A DNA stretch of 64,000 nucleotides from Longimycelium tulufanense (GTDB lineage Bacteria > Actinomycetota > Actinomycetes > Mycobacteriales > Pseudonocardiaceae). The notes under the pieces were generated by a model. That model worked only from the letters and a program-made list of their open reading frames with translations. It did not search any database and was not told the origin of the DNA. A program made the translations under genes and the position numbers. Every line of letters begins with the position of its first letter. Positions within the stretch are counted from its first letter, which is position 1. Location: the NCBI RefSeq assembly GCF_014645795.1, contig NZ_BMMK01000009.1, positions 142,287 to 206,286 on the forward strand. Reading direction: 5' to 3'. Positions 9,310-23,480 of this stretch are shown in pieces.

Positions 9310-10884
9310 CTACTTGCCTCCCTGCGCGGTGACCGGGTCGGTCACGCCCGCCTCGGTCATGGTTGCGCCGACCGACGGGGTGACCACGTCGAGCAGCGGC
9401 TTGGGGTAGACACCCAGCCCCAGCACGGCAACCACCAGCGGGGCGAGCACGACCAGTTCCCGCTTGGACAGGTCGGGCACCTCGGCCCGCGCGGGATCGC
9501 CCACCGCGCCCGGACCCGGGGCCGCCTCGACCAGCGCGGTGCCGCGCACCGGGCCGTGGAACACCCGCTGGTAGAGCCAGAGCACGTACAGCGCGGCCAG
9601 CACCATGCCCAGCGCCGCGACCACGGTGAAGACCGGCTCGCGCGGGAACGAGCCCAACAGCACCAGGAACTCGCTGATGAACGAGTTGGTGCCGGGCAGC
9701 GACAGTGTGGTCAGACCCGCGACGAGGAAGAGCCCGCCGAGCACCGGCGTCACCCTGGCCATGCCGCCGTAGTCGGAGATCAGCCGCGAGCCGCCCCGCG
9801 CAGCGACCATTCCGATGAGCAGCAACAGCATTCCGGTGGCGATGCTGTGGTTGACCATGTAGGTCACCGCTCCGGCCTGCGCCTGGCTGCTGAAGGCGAA
9901 GATGCCCAACGCGATGAAGCCGAAGTGCGAGATCGACACGTAGGCGATCATGCGCTGCATGTCGCGTTGCCCCACGGCGAGCAGCGCGCCGTACAGCACG
10001 CCGGCCACCGCGAGCGCGAGTACCCACGGCGCCAGTTCCTGGCTGGCAGCCGGGAAAAGCGCCAGGTTGTAGCGCAGGAAACCGAAGGTGCCGACCTTGT
10101 CCAGCACGCCCACCAGGATCACGGCCACGCCGATCGGCGCCTCCGACGCGGCATCGGGCAGCCAGGTGTGGAACGGCACCAGCGGCGCCTTGATCGCGAA
10201 TGCCGCGAAGAACCCGAGGAAAAGCCAGATCTGCAACGACAACGGCGCGTCGCGCATCACGCCGACCAGCGTCTGCCAGTCGAAGGTCCCGGACCCCGTC
10301 TTGTCGGCGGCATAGACGTACGCGCCGATCGCGGAGGCCAGCATGAGCAGGCCGCCGAGGAACGAGTACAGGAAGAACTTCACCGCCGCGTACTGCCTGC
10401 GCTGGCCGCCGTAGCCGCCGATGAGGAAGTACATCGGGATCAGCATGATCTCGAAGAGCACGTAGAACAGGAAGACGTCGGTGGCGGCGAAGACCCCGAC
10501 CATCAGGCCCTGTTGCAGCAGCAACAGCGACAGGAAGCTGCCGAGGCTGCGGCCCGTGGGCGGCTGGAAGTTCCACGAGAACCCGATGACGATCGGCACC
10601 AGCAGCGCGATCACCGCGACCATGACGAGCGCGATGCCGTCGACGCCGAACGACAGGTGCACGCCCACCGGCGCGATCCAGTCGGCCGAGCTGACCATCT
10701 GCAGCCGGGCGCCACCGGGCTGGTAGCTCGCCCACACGGCGGCGGCCAGCGCCAGCTCGATGAACGAGAAGCCCAGCGCGGTGCCGCGCGCGGCGACGTC
10801 GCTGCCCCGCACCAGGGCCACGATGACGGCGCCGACGACGGGCACCGCCATCAGTGCCAGCAGGAGAACGGCCGAGGTCGTCAT
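9310..10884 (-). CDS. nuoM: NADH-quinone oxidoreductase subunit M
   Basis: 524 residues, antiporter-like membrane subunit of complex [12 protein letters not shown], the [23 protein letters not shown] segment carrying the key glutamate, the [10 protein letters not shown] lysine helix, [13 protein letters not shown], and [18 protein letters not shown] are all typical of NuoM. The ATG overlaps the nuoL stop by 4 bases (ATGA). The C-terminus carries a polar tail that ends in GGK. Confidence 0.96.
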   Translation of the reverse strand: MTTSAVLLLALMAVPVVGAVIVALVRGSDVAARGTALGFSFIELALAAAVWASYQPGGARLQMVSSADWIAPVGVHLSFGVDGIALVMVAVIALLVPIVIGFSWNFQPPTGRSLGSFLSLLLLQQGLMVGVFAATDVFLFYVLFEIMLIPMYFLIGGYGGQRRQYAAVKFFLYSFLGGLLMLASAIGAYVYAADKTGSGTFDWQTLVGVMRDAPLSLQIWLFLGFFAAFAIKAPLVPFHTWLPDAASEAPIGVAVILVGVLDKVGTFGFLRYNLALFPAASQELAPWVLALAVAGVLYGALLAVGQRDMQRMIAYVSISHFGFIALGIFAFSSQAQAGAVTYMVNHSIATGMLLLLIGMVAARGGSRLISDYGGMARVTPVLGGLFLVAGLTTLSLPGTNSFISEFLVLLGSFPREPVFTVVAALGMVLAALYVLWLYQRVFHGPVRGTALVEAAPGPGAVGDPARAEVPDLSKRELVVLAPLVVAVLGLGVYPKPLLDVVTPSVGATMTEAGVTDPVTAQGGK

Positions 10885-12854
10885 GCGAACCTCACCACCA
10901 TGAGCGCGGCGATCACCAGGACCGAACCTCCCAGCATGCTCAGCGCGTAGGAGCGCACGAAACCGGTTTGCAGCCGGCGGAGCCGGCTCGAACTACCGCC
11001 GAGCAACGCGGCGATGCCGTTCACCAGGCCGTCGACGCCCCTGTTGTCCAGGAACACCAGCGCCCGGGCCAGCCAGGTGCCCGTCCGCGCGACCAACGTC
11101 TCGTTGACGGCGTTGGCGTACAGGTCGGCACGGGCGGCGCGCACCGGCAGCGACACCCGTTCCGGCCGCTCCACCGGAACCGGCCGGCGCCCGACGACCA
11201 GCCACGCGACCAGGGCACCCAACGCGACCAGGGTGATGGTCAGGCCCGTGATCGCCAGCGCGGGCAGCGGCCCGTGTGCCTCCTGCAGCCCGCCCAGCGA
11301 GGGCGCCAGGTACCCGGTCAGTCGGTGGCCCTGGGCGAAGAAGAAACCCGCGCCCACCGAGCCGAGGGCCAGCAGGATCATGGGGACGGTCATCACCAAC
11401 GGCGACTCGTGCGGGTGGTACTCGCGACCGTCCTCGGTCCTCAGCTCCCGCCACCGTTCCTTGCCGAAGAACACCATCAGCATCAGGCGAGTCATGTAGA
11501 AGGCGGTGATACCGGCGCCGAGCAACGCCGCGCCGCCGAAGACCCAGCCGCGCCAGCCGGCCTGGCCGAAGGCGGCCTCGATGATGGCGTCCTTGGAGAA
11601 GAAGCCGGACAGCCCCGGGAACCCGATCAGCGCCAGGTAGGCCAGGCCCCAGGTGGCGAAGGTGATCGGCATGTACCGCCACAGCCCGCCCAGCCGGCGG
11701 ATGTTGCCCTCGTCGTTCATGCCGTGCATCACCGAGCCCGCACCGAGGAACAGGCCGGCCTTGAAGAAGCCGTGGGTGAGCAGGTGCATGATGCCGAGCG
11801 CGTAGCCGAACGGGCCGAGGCCGACGGCGAGGATCATGTACCCGATCTGGCTCACCGTGGAGTAGGCGAGCACCTTCTTGAAGTCGTCGTAGGCGCAGCC
11901 GATGATCGCACCGAGCAGCAACGTGATCGCGCCAATGGCCATCACGGCCAGCCGCCCGTCCGCGGTCAGGTTGTAGATCGGGTTGGCTCGCGCGATCAGG
12001 TAGACACCGGCGGTGACCATCGTTGCGGCGTGGATGAGCGCGGAGACCGGGGTGGGACCTTCCATCGCGTCCGGCAACCACGCCTGCAGCGGGAACTGGC
12101 CGGACTTACCGGCTGCGCCCAGCAGGATCAGCAGCGTGAGCGCGACGAGCTGGGCGCTGGAGAACTCACCGGCCCGCGCGAACACCTCGGTGTACTGCGT
12201 GGTGCCGAGCTGGGCGAACATGATGAAGATCGCCAGGGCCAGGCCGACGTCACCGACCCGGTTCATCAGGAACGCCTTCTTCGCCGCGGTGGCCGCGGCC
12301 GGCCGGTGGTGCCAGAACGCGATCAGCAGGTACGAGGCGAGACCGACGCCCTCCCAGCCGAAGTACAACGACACGAAACTGTTGCCCAGAACCAGCAGCA
12401 GCATCGCGGCGACGAACAGGTTGAGATAGGCGAAGAACTTCCGGCGGTTCGGGTCGTGCGCCATGTAGCCGATCGAGTAGATGTGGATCAGCGCTCCCAC
12501 ACCCGTGACCAGCAGCACGAACACCAGGGACAGCGGATCGAGCCGCAGTCCGAAGTCGACCTGGAGCGCGTTGACCGGGATCCAGGAGAACAGCGACAGC
12601 TCCCGGACCCGCGCCGCCTCACCGAACGCACCGGCGGACAGGAACAGCGCCAGCCCGTAGCCGAAGGCGGCGAGCACCGTGGCGCAGCCGAGCAGGTGGC
12701 CCCACGCGTTGGTGCGGCGCCCGCCGAGCAGCAGCACGGCCGCACCGAAGGCGGGCAGCGCGATCAGCAGCCAGGCGTGCTGCGCGATCCCCTCCGCGGG
12801 AAGCGGGCTGGCGGCCAGGAAGTACGGCCCCTGTGCGGCGATTCCACTCGTCAC
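10881..12854 (-). CDS. nuoL: NADH-quinone oxidoreductase subunit L
   Basis: 657 residues, the largest antiporter-like subunit, carrying the long lateral helix at its C-terminus. Seen: [81 protein letters not shown] and the [20 protein letters not shown] block. GTG start 12 bases after nuoK. Confidence 0.96.
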   Translation of the reverse strand: MTSGIAAQGPYFLAASPLPAEGIAQHAWLLIALPAFGAAVLLLGGRRTNAWGHLLGCATVLAAFGYGLALFLSAGAFGEAARVRELSLFSWIPVNALQVDFGLRLDPLSLVFVLLVTGVGALIHIYSIGYMAHDPNRRKFFAYLNLFVAAMLLLVLGNSFVSLYFGWEGVGLASYLLIAFWHHRPAAATAAKKAFLMNRVGDVGLALAIFIMFAQLGTTQYTEVFARAGEFSSAQLVALTLLILLGAAGKSGQFPLQAWLPDAMEGPTPVSALIHAATMVTAGVYLIARANPIYNLTADGRLAVMAIGAITLLLGAIIGCAYDDFKKVLAYSTVSQIGYMILAVGLGPFGYALGIMHLLTHGFFKAGLFLGAGSVMHGMNDEGNIRRLGGLWRYMPITFATWGLAYLALIGFPGLSGFFSKDAIIEAAFGQAGWRGWVFGGAALLGAGITAFYMTRLMLMVFFGKERWRELRTEDGREYHPHESPLVMTVPMILLALGSVGAGFFFAQGHRLTGYLAPSLGGLQEAHGPLPALAITGLTITLVALGALVAWLVVGRRPVPVERPERVSLPVRAARADLYANAVNETLVARTGTWLARALVFLDNRGVDGLVNGIAALLGGSSSRLRRLQTGFVRSYALSMLGGSVLVIAALMVVRFA

Positions 12855-12866
12855 CTGACGCCCCTT

Positions 12867-13166
12867 TTAGTACTTGAGCAGGTTGGCGTCGTCGACCGAG
12901 GCCGAGCGACGGGTTCGGAAGATGGACATGATGATCGCCAGTCCGACGACCACCTCCGCGGCGGCCACGACCATCACGAAGAACGCCATCACCTGGCCGT
13001 CCAGCGACCCGTTGACCCGGGCGAAGGTGACCAGCGACAGGTTCACGGCGTTGAGCATCAGCTCGATGCACATGAACACGACGATCGCGTTGCGTCGCAC
13101 CAGTACGCCGACGGTGCCGATGGTGAACAGCAACGCGGACAGCATCAGGTAGTAGGTATGGGTCAC
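12867..13166 (-). CDS. nuoK: NADH-quinone oxidoreductase subunit K
   Basis: 99 residues, three membrane helices. [36 protein letters not shown] contains the conserved glutamates of the proton path, and [19 protein letters not shown] follows. The GTG overlaps the nuoJ stop by 4 bases. Length and sequence are standard. Confidence 0.96.
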   Translation of the reverse strand: MTHTYYLMLSALLFTIGTVGVLVRRNAIVVFMCIELMLNAVNLSLVTFARVNGSLDGQVMAFFVMVVAAAEVVVGLAIIMSIFRTRRSASVDDANLLKY

Positions 13167-14197
13167 CGCCGGGCCTCCGAAGAACGCGCTGTGTGCGCCG
13201 ATTCCGCATCGTCCGAAGTGGACGTTGTCTCCCGCGTCTCCCGCGCGTCGTCCGGGTCTGCGGCCGGGTGGGTACTCCCGTGCCCGTTGTTGGTGTGCCC
13301 GGGCGGCTGAGCCTCACCGCTGCCGCCGCCCGAGGTCTCCTCGGGCGTCTCGTGCTCGTGCGGTGCCAGCGCGTGCGCGTCGGGTCCGGGCACCTCGCCC
13401 CGCACCTCGGCGATGTCGCCGGCCAGCGCCTCCCGCGTCGTGGACTCGATGATCTCCGACAGCGACTCGGGCGCGATCGACCCGTCCGGCAGGAGTGCCG
13501 GCGTGGCAACGGAGTTCGCGGTGGCGTAGACGCCGGGCCCGGGCAGTGGCGAGGGACGCTCGTACTCGCCGCGGAACCGGGCCTCGGCCAGCTCCCGCTG
13601 GGTGCGCCGCGTACCGCGGCGCTTGTCGGTGAACGCCAGCACCATCGCGCCGACCGCGGCGGTGATCAGCAGGGCCGAGGTCAGTTCGAACGGGAACAGG
13701 TAGTCGGTGAAGATCAGCCGACCCAGGTTGACCACGTTCCCGTCGCCCGCGTTGACGTGTGCCAGGCCGACCGCCTGCACCCCGACCAGCGCCCGGGCCA
13801 GGCCACCGGCCATCAGGCCGGCGAAACCCAGGCCGAGCACGGCGGCGGCGAGACGCTGGCCACGCAACACCTCGACCACCGAGTCCGAGCTGTCCCGGCC
13901 CACGAGCATGAGCACGAACAGGAACAGCATCATGATCGCGCCGGTGTAGACGATGATCTGCACCACGCCGAGGAACGGTGCCCGCTGCGCCATGTACAGC
14001 ACGCCGAGGCTCAACATGCTCAACGCCAGCCACAGCGCGGAGTGCACGGCGTTGCGGGCGAACACCATCCCCAGTCCGCCGGCCACCGCCAGCGGGCCGA
14101 GGATCCAGAAGGCGATGGTCTCCCCGGTGGTGATGGTTTCGGTGGCCTGCTGCGCGAGCGGCAGCGCCGTGAAAGCGTGTACCAGCATCGCGCTCAC
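13163..14197 (-). CDS. nuoJ: NADH-quinone oxidoreductase subunit J with long acidic tail
   Basis: 344 residues. The five-helix NuoJ core is residues about 1-190, including [24 protein letters not shown] and [22 protein letters not shown]. The remaining roughly 150 residues are polar, His/Glu/Thr-rich and probably disordered; extended NuoJ tails are common in actinobacteria. The GTG at 14197 overlaps the nuoI stop (GTGA) and has AGGAGGT upstream, so I prefer it to the ATG at 14188. Confidence 0.94.
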   Translation of the reverse strand: MSAMLVHAFTALPLAQQATETITTGETIAFWILGPLAVAGGLGMVFARNAVHSALWLALSMLSLGVLYMAQRAPFLGVVQIIVYTGAIMMLFLFVLMLVGRDSSDSVVEVLRGQRLAAAVLGLGFAGLMAGGLARALVGVQAVGLAHVNAGDGNVVNLGRLIFTDYLFPFELTSALLITAAVGAMVLAFTDKRRGTRRTQRELAEARFRGEYERPSPLPGPGVYATANSVATPALLPDGSIAPESLSEIIESTTREALAGDIAEVRGEVPGPDAHALAPHEHETPEETSGGGSGEAQPPGHTNNGHGSTHPAADPDDARETRETTSTSDDAESAHTARSSEARR

Positions 14198-14763
14198 CGC
14201 TGGACCTCCTGCGACCCGTTGGTCTGCGGCCCGTTGGTGAAGCGCTGCCCGGCCTCCCGCGCGAGGTCCGGACCCTTCACGTAGTAGTCCTGCTCGGTCT
14301 GGCCGAGCCGCATCGGGTGCGGCGGCGCCTCCATCCCCGGCAGCAGCGGGGCGAGCAGGTCCTCCTTGGTGTAGATGAGCTTCTGCCGGTCGTCGTCGGC
14401 CAGCTCGTACTCGCTGATCATGGTGAGCGCCCGGGTCGGGCACGCCTCGATGCACAGGCCGCAGCCGATGCAGCGCAAATAGTTGATCTGGTAGTCCCGG
14501 CCGTACCGCTCGCCGGGCGAGTACCGCTCGGCCTCGGTGTTGTCCCCGCCCTCGACGTAGATCGCGTCCGCGGGGCAGGCCCACGCGCACAGCTCGCAGC
14601 CGACGCACTTCTCCAGCCCGTCCGGGTGCCGGTTGAGCTGGTGGCGGCCGTGGTACCGCGGCGCGGGCACCTTCTTGACCTCGGGGTAGGACTCGGTGAC
14701 CACCTTCTTGAACATCGTGGAGAAGGTGACCCCGAAGCCCTTGAGGGGATCAAGGAGTCCCAT
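14194..14763 (-). CDS. nuoI: NADH-quinone oxidoreductase subunit I (two 4Fe-4S clusters)
   Basis: 189 residues. Two ferredoxin motifs, [12 protein letters not shown] and [12 protein letters not shown], bind clusters N6a and N6b that pass electrons toward NuoB. The N-terminus [17 protein letters not shown] and the [32 protein letters not shown] region are typical. Overlaps nuoH by 14 bases. Confidence 0.97.
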   Translation of the reverse strand: MGLLDPLKGFGVTFSTMFKKVVTESYPEVKKVPAPRYHGRHQLNRHPDGLEKCVGCELCAWACPADAIYVEGGDNTEAERYSPGERYGRDYQINYLRCIGCGLCIEACPTRALTMISEYELADDDRQKLIYTKEDLLAPLLPGMEAPPHPMRLGQTEQDYYVKGPDLAREAGQRFTNGPQTNGSQEVQR

Positions 14764-16123
14764 CGCCGTCCTCCTTCCGTCCCGGGCCGGACCCGATCGC
14801 GGTCCGCCCGGTGTCCTGTGCGGCTGGCACGCTGTCCCCTTCGCCCTCCCGGTGGTGCCTGCCGCCGAGTTCCCGGCGAACCCGCGGTGTCCTGGGCACC
14901 TTCAGGTCCGGCGGCGGGAGCGGGTAGTCACTGCCGGACACCGGGAGTTCGGTCTCCTCGTGCCGCACCGCCCGGTCCGGGAGCAGGAAGGTGACCAGCA
15001 GCAGGGCCACGAGCAGGATGCCGCCGACGATGAGGATCTGCTGGCTGGTGATGCCCTGCGTGGTGCGCAGCGCCCGGATCGTGCTGACCGCGAGGAACCA
15101 CAGCAGGGCGACCGGGACCAGGACCTTCCAGCCCAGCCGCATGAACTGGTCGTACCGCAGCCGCGGCAGCGTGCCGCGCAGCCAGATGAACACGAACAGG
15201 AAGAACAGGGTCTTGCCGAGGAACCACAACAGCGGCCACCAGCCGGTGTTGAGCACGCCGTCGCCGACCGCCGACAGCGGCCAGGGCGCCCGCCAACCAC
15301 CGAAGAACAGCGTGGTGGCCAGTGCCGAGACCGTGACCATGTTGATGTACTCGGAGAGGAAGAACAACGCGAACTTCAGCGACGAGTACTCGGTGTGGAA
15401 TCCGCCGACCAGCTCGGACTCGGCCTCGGGCAGGTCGAACGGGGCGCGGTTGGTCTCCCCGACCATCGACGCCATGTAGATCACGAAGCTGATCGGCAGC
15501 AGCCAGAAGAACCAGCCGTGCGCCTGCGCCTCCACGATGCCGGCGGTGGACAGCGTCCCGGAGTAGAGGACCACCGACACGATGGCCAGGCCCATGGCGA
15601 TCTCGTAGGAGATGACCTGGGCGGCCGAGCGCAGCGAGCCCAGCAGCGGGTAGGGCGAGCCGGAGGACCAGCCGGACAACACGATGCCGTAGACGCCGAC
15701 CGCGGCGACGGCGAGCACGACGAGCACGCCCACCGGCAGGTCGACCAGCTGCAGCGCGGTCCGCTCGCCGAAGATCGACACCTCCGGCCCCATCGGGATG
15801 ACCGCGAAGGCCAAGAACGCCGGGATGGTGGAGATCACCGGAGCCAGGAAGTACACCCACTTGTCGGCCAGGACCGGCCGGATGTCTTCCTTGAACGCCA
15901 GCTTCAGGCCGTCGGCCAGGGACTGCAGCATGCCGAACGGGCCGACCCGGTTCGGGCCGATCCGGTGCTGCATCCGGGCGACCACGCGCCGCTCGAACCA
16001 GATCATGAACAACGTCATCACGACGAGCAACGCGAAGATCGCGATGACCTTGCCGATGATCAGCCAGAGCGGGTCGTCCGCGAGCAGCTCCTGCACCGGC
16101 GTGCCCTGTGCCAGCCGGGTCAT
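14750..16123 (-). CDS. nuoH: NADH-quinone oxidoreductase subunit H
   Basis: 457 residues. Eight-helix quinone-site subunit, with [33 protein letters not shown], the [27 protein letters not shown] region and [17 protein letters not shown]. About 60 C-terminal residues are a charged tail beyond the E. coli length. ATG overlaps the nuoG stop by 4 bases. Confidence 0.96.
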   Translation of the reverse strand: MTRLAQGTPVQELLADDPLWLIIGKVIAIFALLVVMTLFMIWFERRVVARMQHRIGPNRVGPFGMLQSLADGLKLAFKEDIRPVLADKWVYFLAPVISTIPAFLAFAVIPMGPEVSIFGERTALQLVDLPVGVLVVLAVAAVGVYGIVLSGWSSGSPYPLLGSLRSAAQVISYEIAMGLAIVSVVLYSGTLSTAGIVEAQAHGWFFWLLPISFVIYMASMVGETNRAPFDLPEAESELVGGFHTEYSSLKFALFFLSEYINMVTVSALATTLFFGGWRAPWPLSAVGDGVLNTGWWPLLWFLGKTLFFLFVFIWLRGTLPRLRYDQFMRLGWKVLVPVALLWFLAVSTIRALRTTQGITSQQILIVGGILLVALLLVTFLLPDRAVRHEETELPVSGSDYPLPPPDLKVPRTPRVRRELGGRHHREGEGDSVPAAQDTGRTAIGSGPGRKEDGDGTP

Positions 16124-18617
16124 GCCTCACCTCCGGTCGGGGCCGCGGTGACGGTGACGAGCGCGCCGTGACCGGCGCCGAGGTTGCGGCGCACCGCCGA
16201 CGGCCCGGAGTTGGTGGGCAGCCACACCACGCCGTCCGGCAGGTCGGTCTCGGCGGCGGGCAGCGTCACCGCGCCGCGCTCGGTGGCCACCGTGACCGGC
16301 TCACCGAAGACGACGCCGAGCCGCCGCGCGGTGACGGCGGACAACCGCGCGACCGGCGCCCGCGCCGTTCCGGCCAGGTGTGGCTCGCCGTCCTGCAGCG
16401 AGCCGTTGTCGATGAGCTGCCGCCAGGTGGCGAGCACGGCCTGTCCCTGTCCGGGCCGGTGTGCCGCGCTGGCCGGTTCCCGGGGCGTGTCCGGCCTCCG
16501 TCCACTGTAGACACCCAGCCGCTGCAGGTCGTCGGCGGTCGCCTCCGGGGTCTGGGTGAACAGGTCGGCGTCCATCTCCACGGCCAGCGTGTCCAGCACC
16601 CGGCAGTCCGGCACCGCCCCGGTGCCTTCCAGGATGGTGCCGAACGGCCGCTGCCGGCCCTCCCAGTTGAGGTAGCTGCCGGACTTCTCCACCGCGGGCG
16701 CCACCGGGAGCACCACGTCGGCGTGCGCGGTCACCGCGCTGTGCCGCAGTTCCAGGCTGACCACGAAGTCGGCGGCGCGCAGCGCCTCCTCGGCGAGCCG
16801 GGGGTCGGGCAGGTCGTAGGGGTCGACGCCGCCGACGACGAGTCCGGACAGCTCGCCGGAGGTGGCGGCGGCCAGCATGGCACCGGTGTCGCGGCCGGGT
16901 CGGGCGGGCAGCGCACCGGGCCGCAGGCCCCAGGACAGCTCGACCTCGGCCCGGGCATCCGGGTCGGTCACCGGCCGGCCGCCGGGCAGCAGCGTGGGCA
17001 GCACGCCCGCCTCCAGCGCGCCGCGCTCGCCGGCCCGGCGCGGGACCCACGCCAGCCGGGCTCCGGTCAGGTCGGCCAGCCGGACCACCGCGGAGAACAG
17101 GCCGGGAATCTCGGCGGCGCGCTCACCCACCAGCACAACGGATCCGGTGCGGCGCAACGCTTCCACGACGTCCGCGCGCTCCGAGCGCAGCGGCAGCGCG
17201 GACACGACCGTCGCCTCCGCCCCGGGCGCGCACGCGACCAGCTCGCCGAAGGTCTTCTCCACCGACGGCGTCCGCCACTGTCCGATGTGGAACACCCGGG
17301 TCTTCCCGGTGCGCGCGGCCTTGCGCAGCCGTAGAAAGACGATGGGCGACTCCTCCTCCGGCTCGAAGGCGACGCACAGCACCGCGGGTGCCGCCTCCAG
17401 GTCGGCGTAGCTGACGCCCTCGTCGTCGAGCCGGGTACCGACCACCTCCGAGGCGAGGAACTCCAGTTCCTCGGTGGAATGCGGGCGGGCACGGAAGTCG
17501 ACGTCGTTCGTACCGAGTGCGACGCGGGCGAACTTCGCGTAGGCGTAGGCGTCCTCGACGGTGAGCCGACCGCCGGCCAGCACACCGACCCCGTTCTTCT
17601 TCCGCGCGGCCAGCAGGCCGTCGGCGGCCGTGCGCAACGCCTCGGTCCACGACGCCTCACGCAGCTCGCCGCTCCTGTCGTCGCGCACCATCGGCCGCAG
17701 CACCCGGTCGGCGGCGGTGGTGTAGGTGAAGGCGAAGCGCCCCTTGTCGCAGTTCCATTCCTCGTTGACCGCCGGGTCCTCACCGGCCAGCCGACGCATC
17801 ACCTTGCCGCGCCGCCAGTCGGTGCGCTGCGCGCATCCGGACGCACAGTGCTCGCACACGCTGGGTGTGGACATCAGGTCGAACGGGCGGGCCCGGAACC
17901 GGTAGGCGGCACTGGTCAGCGCCCCGACCGGGCAGATCTGGATGGTGTTGCCGGAGAAGTAGCTCTGCTCGCCGGTGCCGCCCGCACCCTCGATCGCGGC
18001 CGTGCCCGAGGTGCCCACCTGCTGGTGCACGCCGCGCTCCAGCATGTCCAGGAACCGGTCCCCGGCGATCTGCTGGGAGAACCGGGTGCACCGCTGGCAC
18101 AGCACGCACCGCTCCCGGTCCAGCAGGATCTGGCTGGTGACCGGGATCGGCTTGGGGAAGGTGCGCTTGACGTCGACGAACCGCGAGTCCGCGCGGCCGT
18201 GCTTGAGTGCCTGGTTCTGCAGCGGGCACTCGCCACCCTTGTCGCAGATCGGGCAGTCCAGGGGGTGGTTGATGAGCAGCAGCTCCATCACGCCCTGCTG
18301 CGCCTTGTCCGCCACCGGCGAGGTGCGCTGCGTCCGCACCACCATGCCGTCGGCCACGGCCATCGTGCAGGACGCCTGCGGCTTCGGCATCGGCCGGCCG
18401 CCCATCTCCACCTCGACCAGGCACTGGCGGCACGCGCCGGCCGGCTCGAGGAGCGGGTGGTCACAGAACCGCGGGATGACGATGCCCAGCCGCTCCGCGG
18501 TCCGGATGAGCATCTCGCCCTTGGGCGCGACCACGTCCACGCCGTCGATCGTCAGGCGGACGTGGCCCTCCGGTACGGGCGGGGCTTCGCCCTGCTGGTT
18601 CTGCTCCGGGGCAACTG

Positions 18618-18621
<4 letters not shown>
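16120..18621 (-). CDS. nuoG: NADH-quinone oxidoreductase subunit G
   Basis: 833 residues, peripheral-arm Fe-S subunit. In order: 2Fe-2S N1b ([15 protein letters not shown]), His-ligated N4 region with [24 protein letters not shown], then CEHCASGC with a later Cys (EWNCDKG), the ligands of the extra cluster N7, which only some bacteria keep. A molybdopterin-oxidoreductase-like domain follows but has no sign of binding Mo. I chose the ATG at 18621, which overlaps the nuoF stop (ATGA), over an upstream in-frame ATG inside nuoF. Confidence 0.95.
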
Positions 18622-19934
<1,313 letters not shown>

Positions 19935-19944
19935 GCCCGCCCCC

Positions 19945-20736
19945 TCACTTCTTCTCCGGCACGTCGGGCAGGGGCGCGTCGTCCGGCATGGCCGGTGCCG
20001 TCCAGCCCTGCTCCTGGGCGAGCCAGGCGCCCCGCAGCGTCTCCGGCGACGCCGAGGGACCATCCACATCGGACTCGCGGCCCCCGAAGAAACCGGCGAG
20101 CTGCAGCCCGACCTGCTTGAAGTCGGTCAGTGGCGCGCCGCGGGTGGGGTTCGGCCGCTCCCCCCGCTGCAACGCCTTCACCAGCTCCACCGCGGACTCC
20201 GGCGTCTGCTTGTCGAAGAACTCGTAGTTGACCTGCAGCACGGGGGCGAAGTCGCAGGCGGCCAGGCACTCGACGTGCTCCAGGGTGACCGAGCCGGGCG
20301 TACCCGGTTCGCCGGCCGTCTCCTCGTGCCCGAGCGGGCGCTCCTCGCCGCCGAGGTGCTCGGCGAGCGTGCGGTAGATCTTCTCGCCGCCCAGTGCCGC
20401 GCAGAGCGTGTTGGTGCACACGCTCACCAGGTGCTCGCCGCAGGGGCGGCGCTTGTACATGGTGTAGAAGGTGGCGACCGCGCTCACCTCAGCCTTGCTG
20501 AGGTCGAGCTGCTCTGCACAGAACTCGATCCCGGCCTGGCTGACGTAGCCCTCCACCGACTGCACCAGGTGCAGCAGCGGCAGCAGGGCGGACTGCGCCA
20601 CCGGGTACCTCGCGATGATCTGCTTGGCCTTGGTGCGGACATCCGAAGAAAACACTGCGGACACCGCGGTTCCGACGGTCGCGTCCGGACGGTGGGCCGA
20701 TCCGCCCATCGTGGACTCGTTCGGCGACTCGCTCAC
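19945..20736 (-). CDS. nuoE: NADH-quinone oxidoreductase subunit E
   Basis: 263 residues, thioredoxin-like 2Fe-2S (N1a) subunit. Cysteine ligands are in CTNTLC and CLAAC. About 90 extra C-terminal residues follow the core, as in many actinobacterial NuoE. GTG at 20736 overlaps the nuoD stop (GTGA). Confidence 0.95.
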   Translation of the reverse strand: MSESPNESTMGGSAHRPDATVGTAVSAVFSSDVRTKAKQIIARYPVAQSALLPLLHLVQSVEGYVSQAGIEFCAEQLDLSKAEVSAVATFYTMYKRRPCGEHLVSVCTNTLCAALGGEKIYRTLAEHLGGEERPLGHEETAGEPGTPGSVTLEHVECLAACDFAPVLQVNYEFFDKQTPESAVELVKALQRGERPNPTRGAPLTDFKQVGLQLAGFFGGRESDVDGPSASPETLRGAWLAQEQGWTAPAMPDDAPLPDVPEKK

Positions 20737-22076
20737 CGGTCCACACCTCCCATCACGGGGTCCAGCGACGCCACCGACGCGATGACGTCCGCCACCAGCC
20801 CGCCCTCGCACATGGCTGGCATCGCCTGGAGGTTGACGAAGCTGGGCTCGCGGGCGTGCACCCGCAACGGCCGGGTGCCGCCGTCGGAGACCAGGTGGTA
20901 GCCCAGCTCGCCGCGCGGCGACTCGACCGGCACGTAGACCTGGCCGGGCGGGACGTCGAAGCCCTCGGTCACCAGCTTGAAGTGGTGGATCAGGGCTTCC
21001 ATGGACTGGCCCATGATCCGCCGCACGTGCTCCAGGGAGTTGCCCATGCCGTCCGGGCCGATGGTGAGCTGGGCCGGCCAGGCGATCTTCTTGTCCGCCA
21101 CCATGACCGGGCCCGGCTCCAGCTTGTCCAGGCACTGCCGGACGATGCGCAGCGACTGGTGGATCTCGGCCACCCGCAGCAGGTAGCGGGCGTAGCAGTC
21201 GGCGTCGGTGCTGGTCGGGACGTCGAACTCGTACTCCTCGTAACCGCAGTACGGCTCGACCTTGCGCAGGTCCCAGGGCAGCCCGGCCGAGCGAAGTACC
21301 GGCCCGGTGACGCCGAGCTGCAGGCAGCCGTCCAGGGGCAGGTACCCGACGCCCCGCAGCCGCTTCTTCCAGATCGTCTGGCCGGTCAGCAGTTTGTCGT
21401 AGTCGGGCAGCCGGTGGTCCATCACCTTGAGGAAGTCCCGGATCTTCTGCCCGTAGCCCTCGGGGAGGTCCTGGGCCAGGCCGCCGGGCCGGATGAACGC
21501 GTGGTTCATCCGCAGTCCGGTGAGGAACTCCAGCAGGTGCAGGACCTCCTCGCGCTCCCGGAAACCGGAGGTCATCGCGGTGAGCGCGCCCAGCTCCATG
21601 CCGCCGGTGGCGAGCGCGACCAGGTGCGAGCTGACCCGGTTCAGCTCCATCAGCAGGACCCGGATCACCTGGGCACGGCGCGGCACCTCGATGCCGAGTA
21701 GCTTCTCCACCGCCATGCAGTAGGCGGCCTCGTTGTGCAGTGGCGCCAGGTAGTCCGCGCGCGTCACGAAGGTGACGCCCTGCGTCCAGTTCCGGTACTC
21801 GCAGTTCTTCTCGATGCCCGTGTGCAGGTAGCCGATCACCGCGCGGGCCTGGGTGACCGTCTCACCCTCCAGCTCCAGCACGATCCGGAGCACGCCGTGC
21901 GTCGACGGGTGTTGTGGGCCGAGGTTGATGACGATCCGCTCGTCGTGGGTGACGTCGTCCAGGATCGTGTCCCAGTCGCCACCGGTGACGGTGTAGACGC
22001 GACCCTCGGTCGTCTCGCGGGCCGAGGCGTACGGGTCGCCCATCTCGTGGTGGTGGAAGTCAGTGTCGGTACTCAT
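20733..22076 (-). CDS. nuoD: NADH-quinone oxidoreductase subunit D
   Basis: 447 residues, 49-kDa quinone-site subunit related to hydrogenase large subunits. [14 protein letters not shown] holds the quinone-site His, and [29 protein letters not shown] and [16 protein letters not shown] are family blocks. ATG start 69 bases after nuoC; this is the widest gap within the operon and no separate promoter is evident there. Confidence 0.97.
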   Translation of the reverse strand: MSTDTDFHHHEMGDPYASARETTEGRVYTVTGGDWDTILDDVTHDERIVINLGPQHPSTHGVLRIVLELEGETVTQARAVIGYLHTGIEKNCEYRNWTQGVTFVTRADYLAPLHNEAAYCMAVEKLLGIEVPRRAQVIRVLLMELNRVSSHLVALATGGMELGALTAMTSGFREREEVLHLLEFLTGLRMNHAFIRPGGLAQDLPEGYGQKIRDFLKVMDHRLPDYDKLLTGQTIWKKRLRGVGYLPLDGCLQLGVTGPVLRSAGLPWDLRKVEPYCGYEEYEFDVPTSTDADCYARYLLRVAEIHQSLRIVRQCLDKLEPGPVMVADKKIAWPAQLTIGPDGMGNSLEHVRRIMGQSMEALIHHFKLVTEGFDVPPGQVYVPVESPRGELGYHLVSDGGTRPLRVHAREPSFVNLQAMPAMCEGGLVADVIASVASLDPVMGGVDR

Positions 22077-22145
22077 CGGGTCATGCCCTCCGAAAAAGGC
22101 GCCGCAGGCGCGGCAACGGGCTTCGTGGGCCGTTCGCCACGGGCG

Positions 22146-22904
22146 TCACGAGTAGGCCCTCCGCTGGTCCGGCGGCGGGATCTCCGCGCCCTTGTACTCC
22201 ACCGGCACGCCACCGAGCGGGTAGTCCCTGCGTTGCGGGTGCCCGTCCCAGTCGTCCGGCATGAGGATGCGGGTCAGCGCGGGGTGTCCGTCGTAGACGA
22301 TGCCGAACATGTCCCACGCCTCCCGCTCGTGCCAGTCGGCGGTCGGATACACCTCGACGACGCTGGGGATGTGTGGGTCGTCGACGTCCACACACACCTC
22401 CAGGCGGATGCGCCGCCGGTAGGTCATCGACGTCAGCTGGTAGACCGAGTGCAGCCGCTGCGGGACCTCCGGCCCGTAGTCCACACCGGACACTGAGCTG
22501 CACAGCTCGAACCGCAACGCCGGGTCGTCGCGCAGGATCCGGCAGGTCTCCACCAGATGCTCGCGCCGGAGGTAGAAGGTGATCTCCCCGCGGTCGATGG
22601 TCACCTGCTGCACGGCCTCATGCGGGACGCCGTGCTCGGTGAGCGCGTCGGCGAGCTGGTCGGCGACCTCGTCGAACCAGCCGCCATAGGGCCGCTCGCT
22701 CGGCGGCGGGGTGTAGGCGGGCAGCCGCAGGCCGCCGAACCCGGTGGTGTCACCGGTGTCCTGCACGCCGAACATGCCCCTGCGGGACCGACCGGCAACC
22801 ACGCCGGGTCCCCCGTTGCCGGTCGTCGGCTCCAGCTCGGCCCGGTGCCGCGGGTGCTCCTCACCCGGGGCGGGGGTGCCCTTGCTCGGCTCGTCGCTGC
22901 TCAT
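22146..22904 (-). CDS. nuoC: NADH-quinone oxidoreductase subunit C
   Basis: 252 residues. The 30-kDa core begins near residue 70 and includes the [12 protein letters not shown] segment, [19 protein letters not shown] and RRDYPLGG. The first 60 or so residues are a Gly/Pro/Glu-rich leader not found in E. coli. ATG at 22904 is 5 bases from the nuoB stop. Confidence 0.95.
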   Translation of the reverse strand: MSSDEPSKGTPAPGEEHPRHRAELEPTTGNGGPGVVAGRSRRGMFGVQDTGDTTGFGGLRLPAYTPPPSERPYGGWFDEVADQLADALTEHGVPHEAVQQVTIDRGEITFYLRREHLVETCRILRDDPALRFELCSSVSGVDYGPEVPQRLHSVYQLTSMTYRRRIRLEVCVDVDDPHIPSVVEVYPTADWHEREAWDMFGIVYDGHPALTRILMPDDWDGHPQRRDYPLGGVPVEYKGAEIPPPDQRRAYS

Positions 22905-22909
22905 ACCGC

Positions 22910-23461
22910 TCACTTCTTCTTCGCGTAGCGGACGGAGGACGGAACAAGCTCGGTGTGGTAGCCACTCTCCGCGAGCTGTTTGGCCCGCTTCGGTCCGAGC
23001 GGCTCGTCCATGATCTTCGCGTGGATCTTCAGGATCGCGTCCATGAGCATCTCCGGGCGCGGCGGGCAGCCCGGGAGGTACATGTCGACCGGCACGACGT
23101 GGTCGACGCCCTGCACGACGGCGTAGTTGTTGAACATGCCGCCGGAAGAGGCGCACACGCCCATCGAGAGCACCCAGCGCGGCTCGGGCATCTGGTCGTA
23201 GATCTGGCGCAGTACGGGCGCCATCTTCTGCGACACCCGACCGGCGACGATCATCAGGTCGGCCTGCCGGGGCGAGGCGCGGAACACCTCCATGCCGAAG
23301 CGTGCCAGGTCGTAGCGGGGCGCGCCGGTGGTCATCATCTCGATGGCGCAGCAGGCCAGGCCGAACGTGGCCGGCCACAGCGAGGACTTGCGGGTCCAGT
23401 TGACCAGCTTCTCCACGCTGGTCAGCAGGATCCCGTTGGGAAGGTGTTCTTCCAGACCCAC
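22910..23461 (-). CDS. nuoB: NADH-quinone oxidoreductase subunit B
   Basis: 183 residues. Binds cluster N2, the last Fe-S centre before quinone: tandem cysteines in [11 protein letters not shown], then GVCASSGG and PGCPPRPE. N-terminus [13 protein letters not shown] is typical of actinobacterial NuoB. Follows nuoA by 19 bases. Confidence 0.97.
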   Translation of the reverse strand: MGLEEHLPNGILLTSVEKLVNWTRKSSLWPATFGLACCAIEMMTTGAPRYDLARFGMEVFRASPRQADLMIVAGRVSQKMAPVLRQIYDQMPEPRWVLSMGVCASSGGMFNNYAVVQGVDHVVPVDMYLPGCPPRPEMLMDAILKIHAKIMDEPLGPKRAKQLAESGYHTELVPSSVRYAKKK

Positions 23462-23480
23462 GGCGTGACCTCCCCCTCGA

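Noticed and set aside
8098..13310. Plus-strand open frames of more than 800 residues across nuoN-nuoL
   Set aside because: Composition (Arg/Gln/His-rich) and lack of any family match show they are shadows of the nuo genes.
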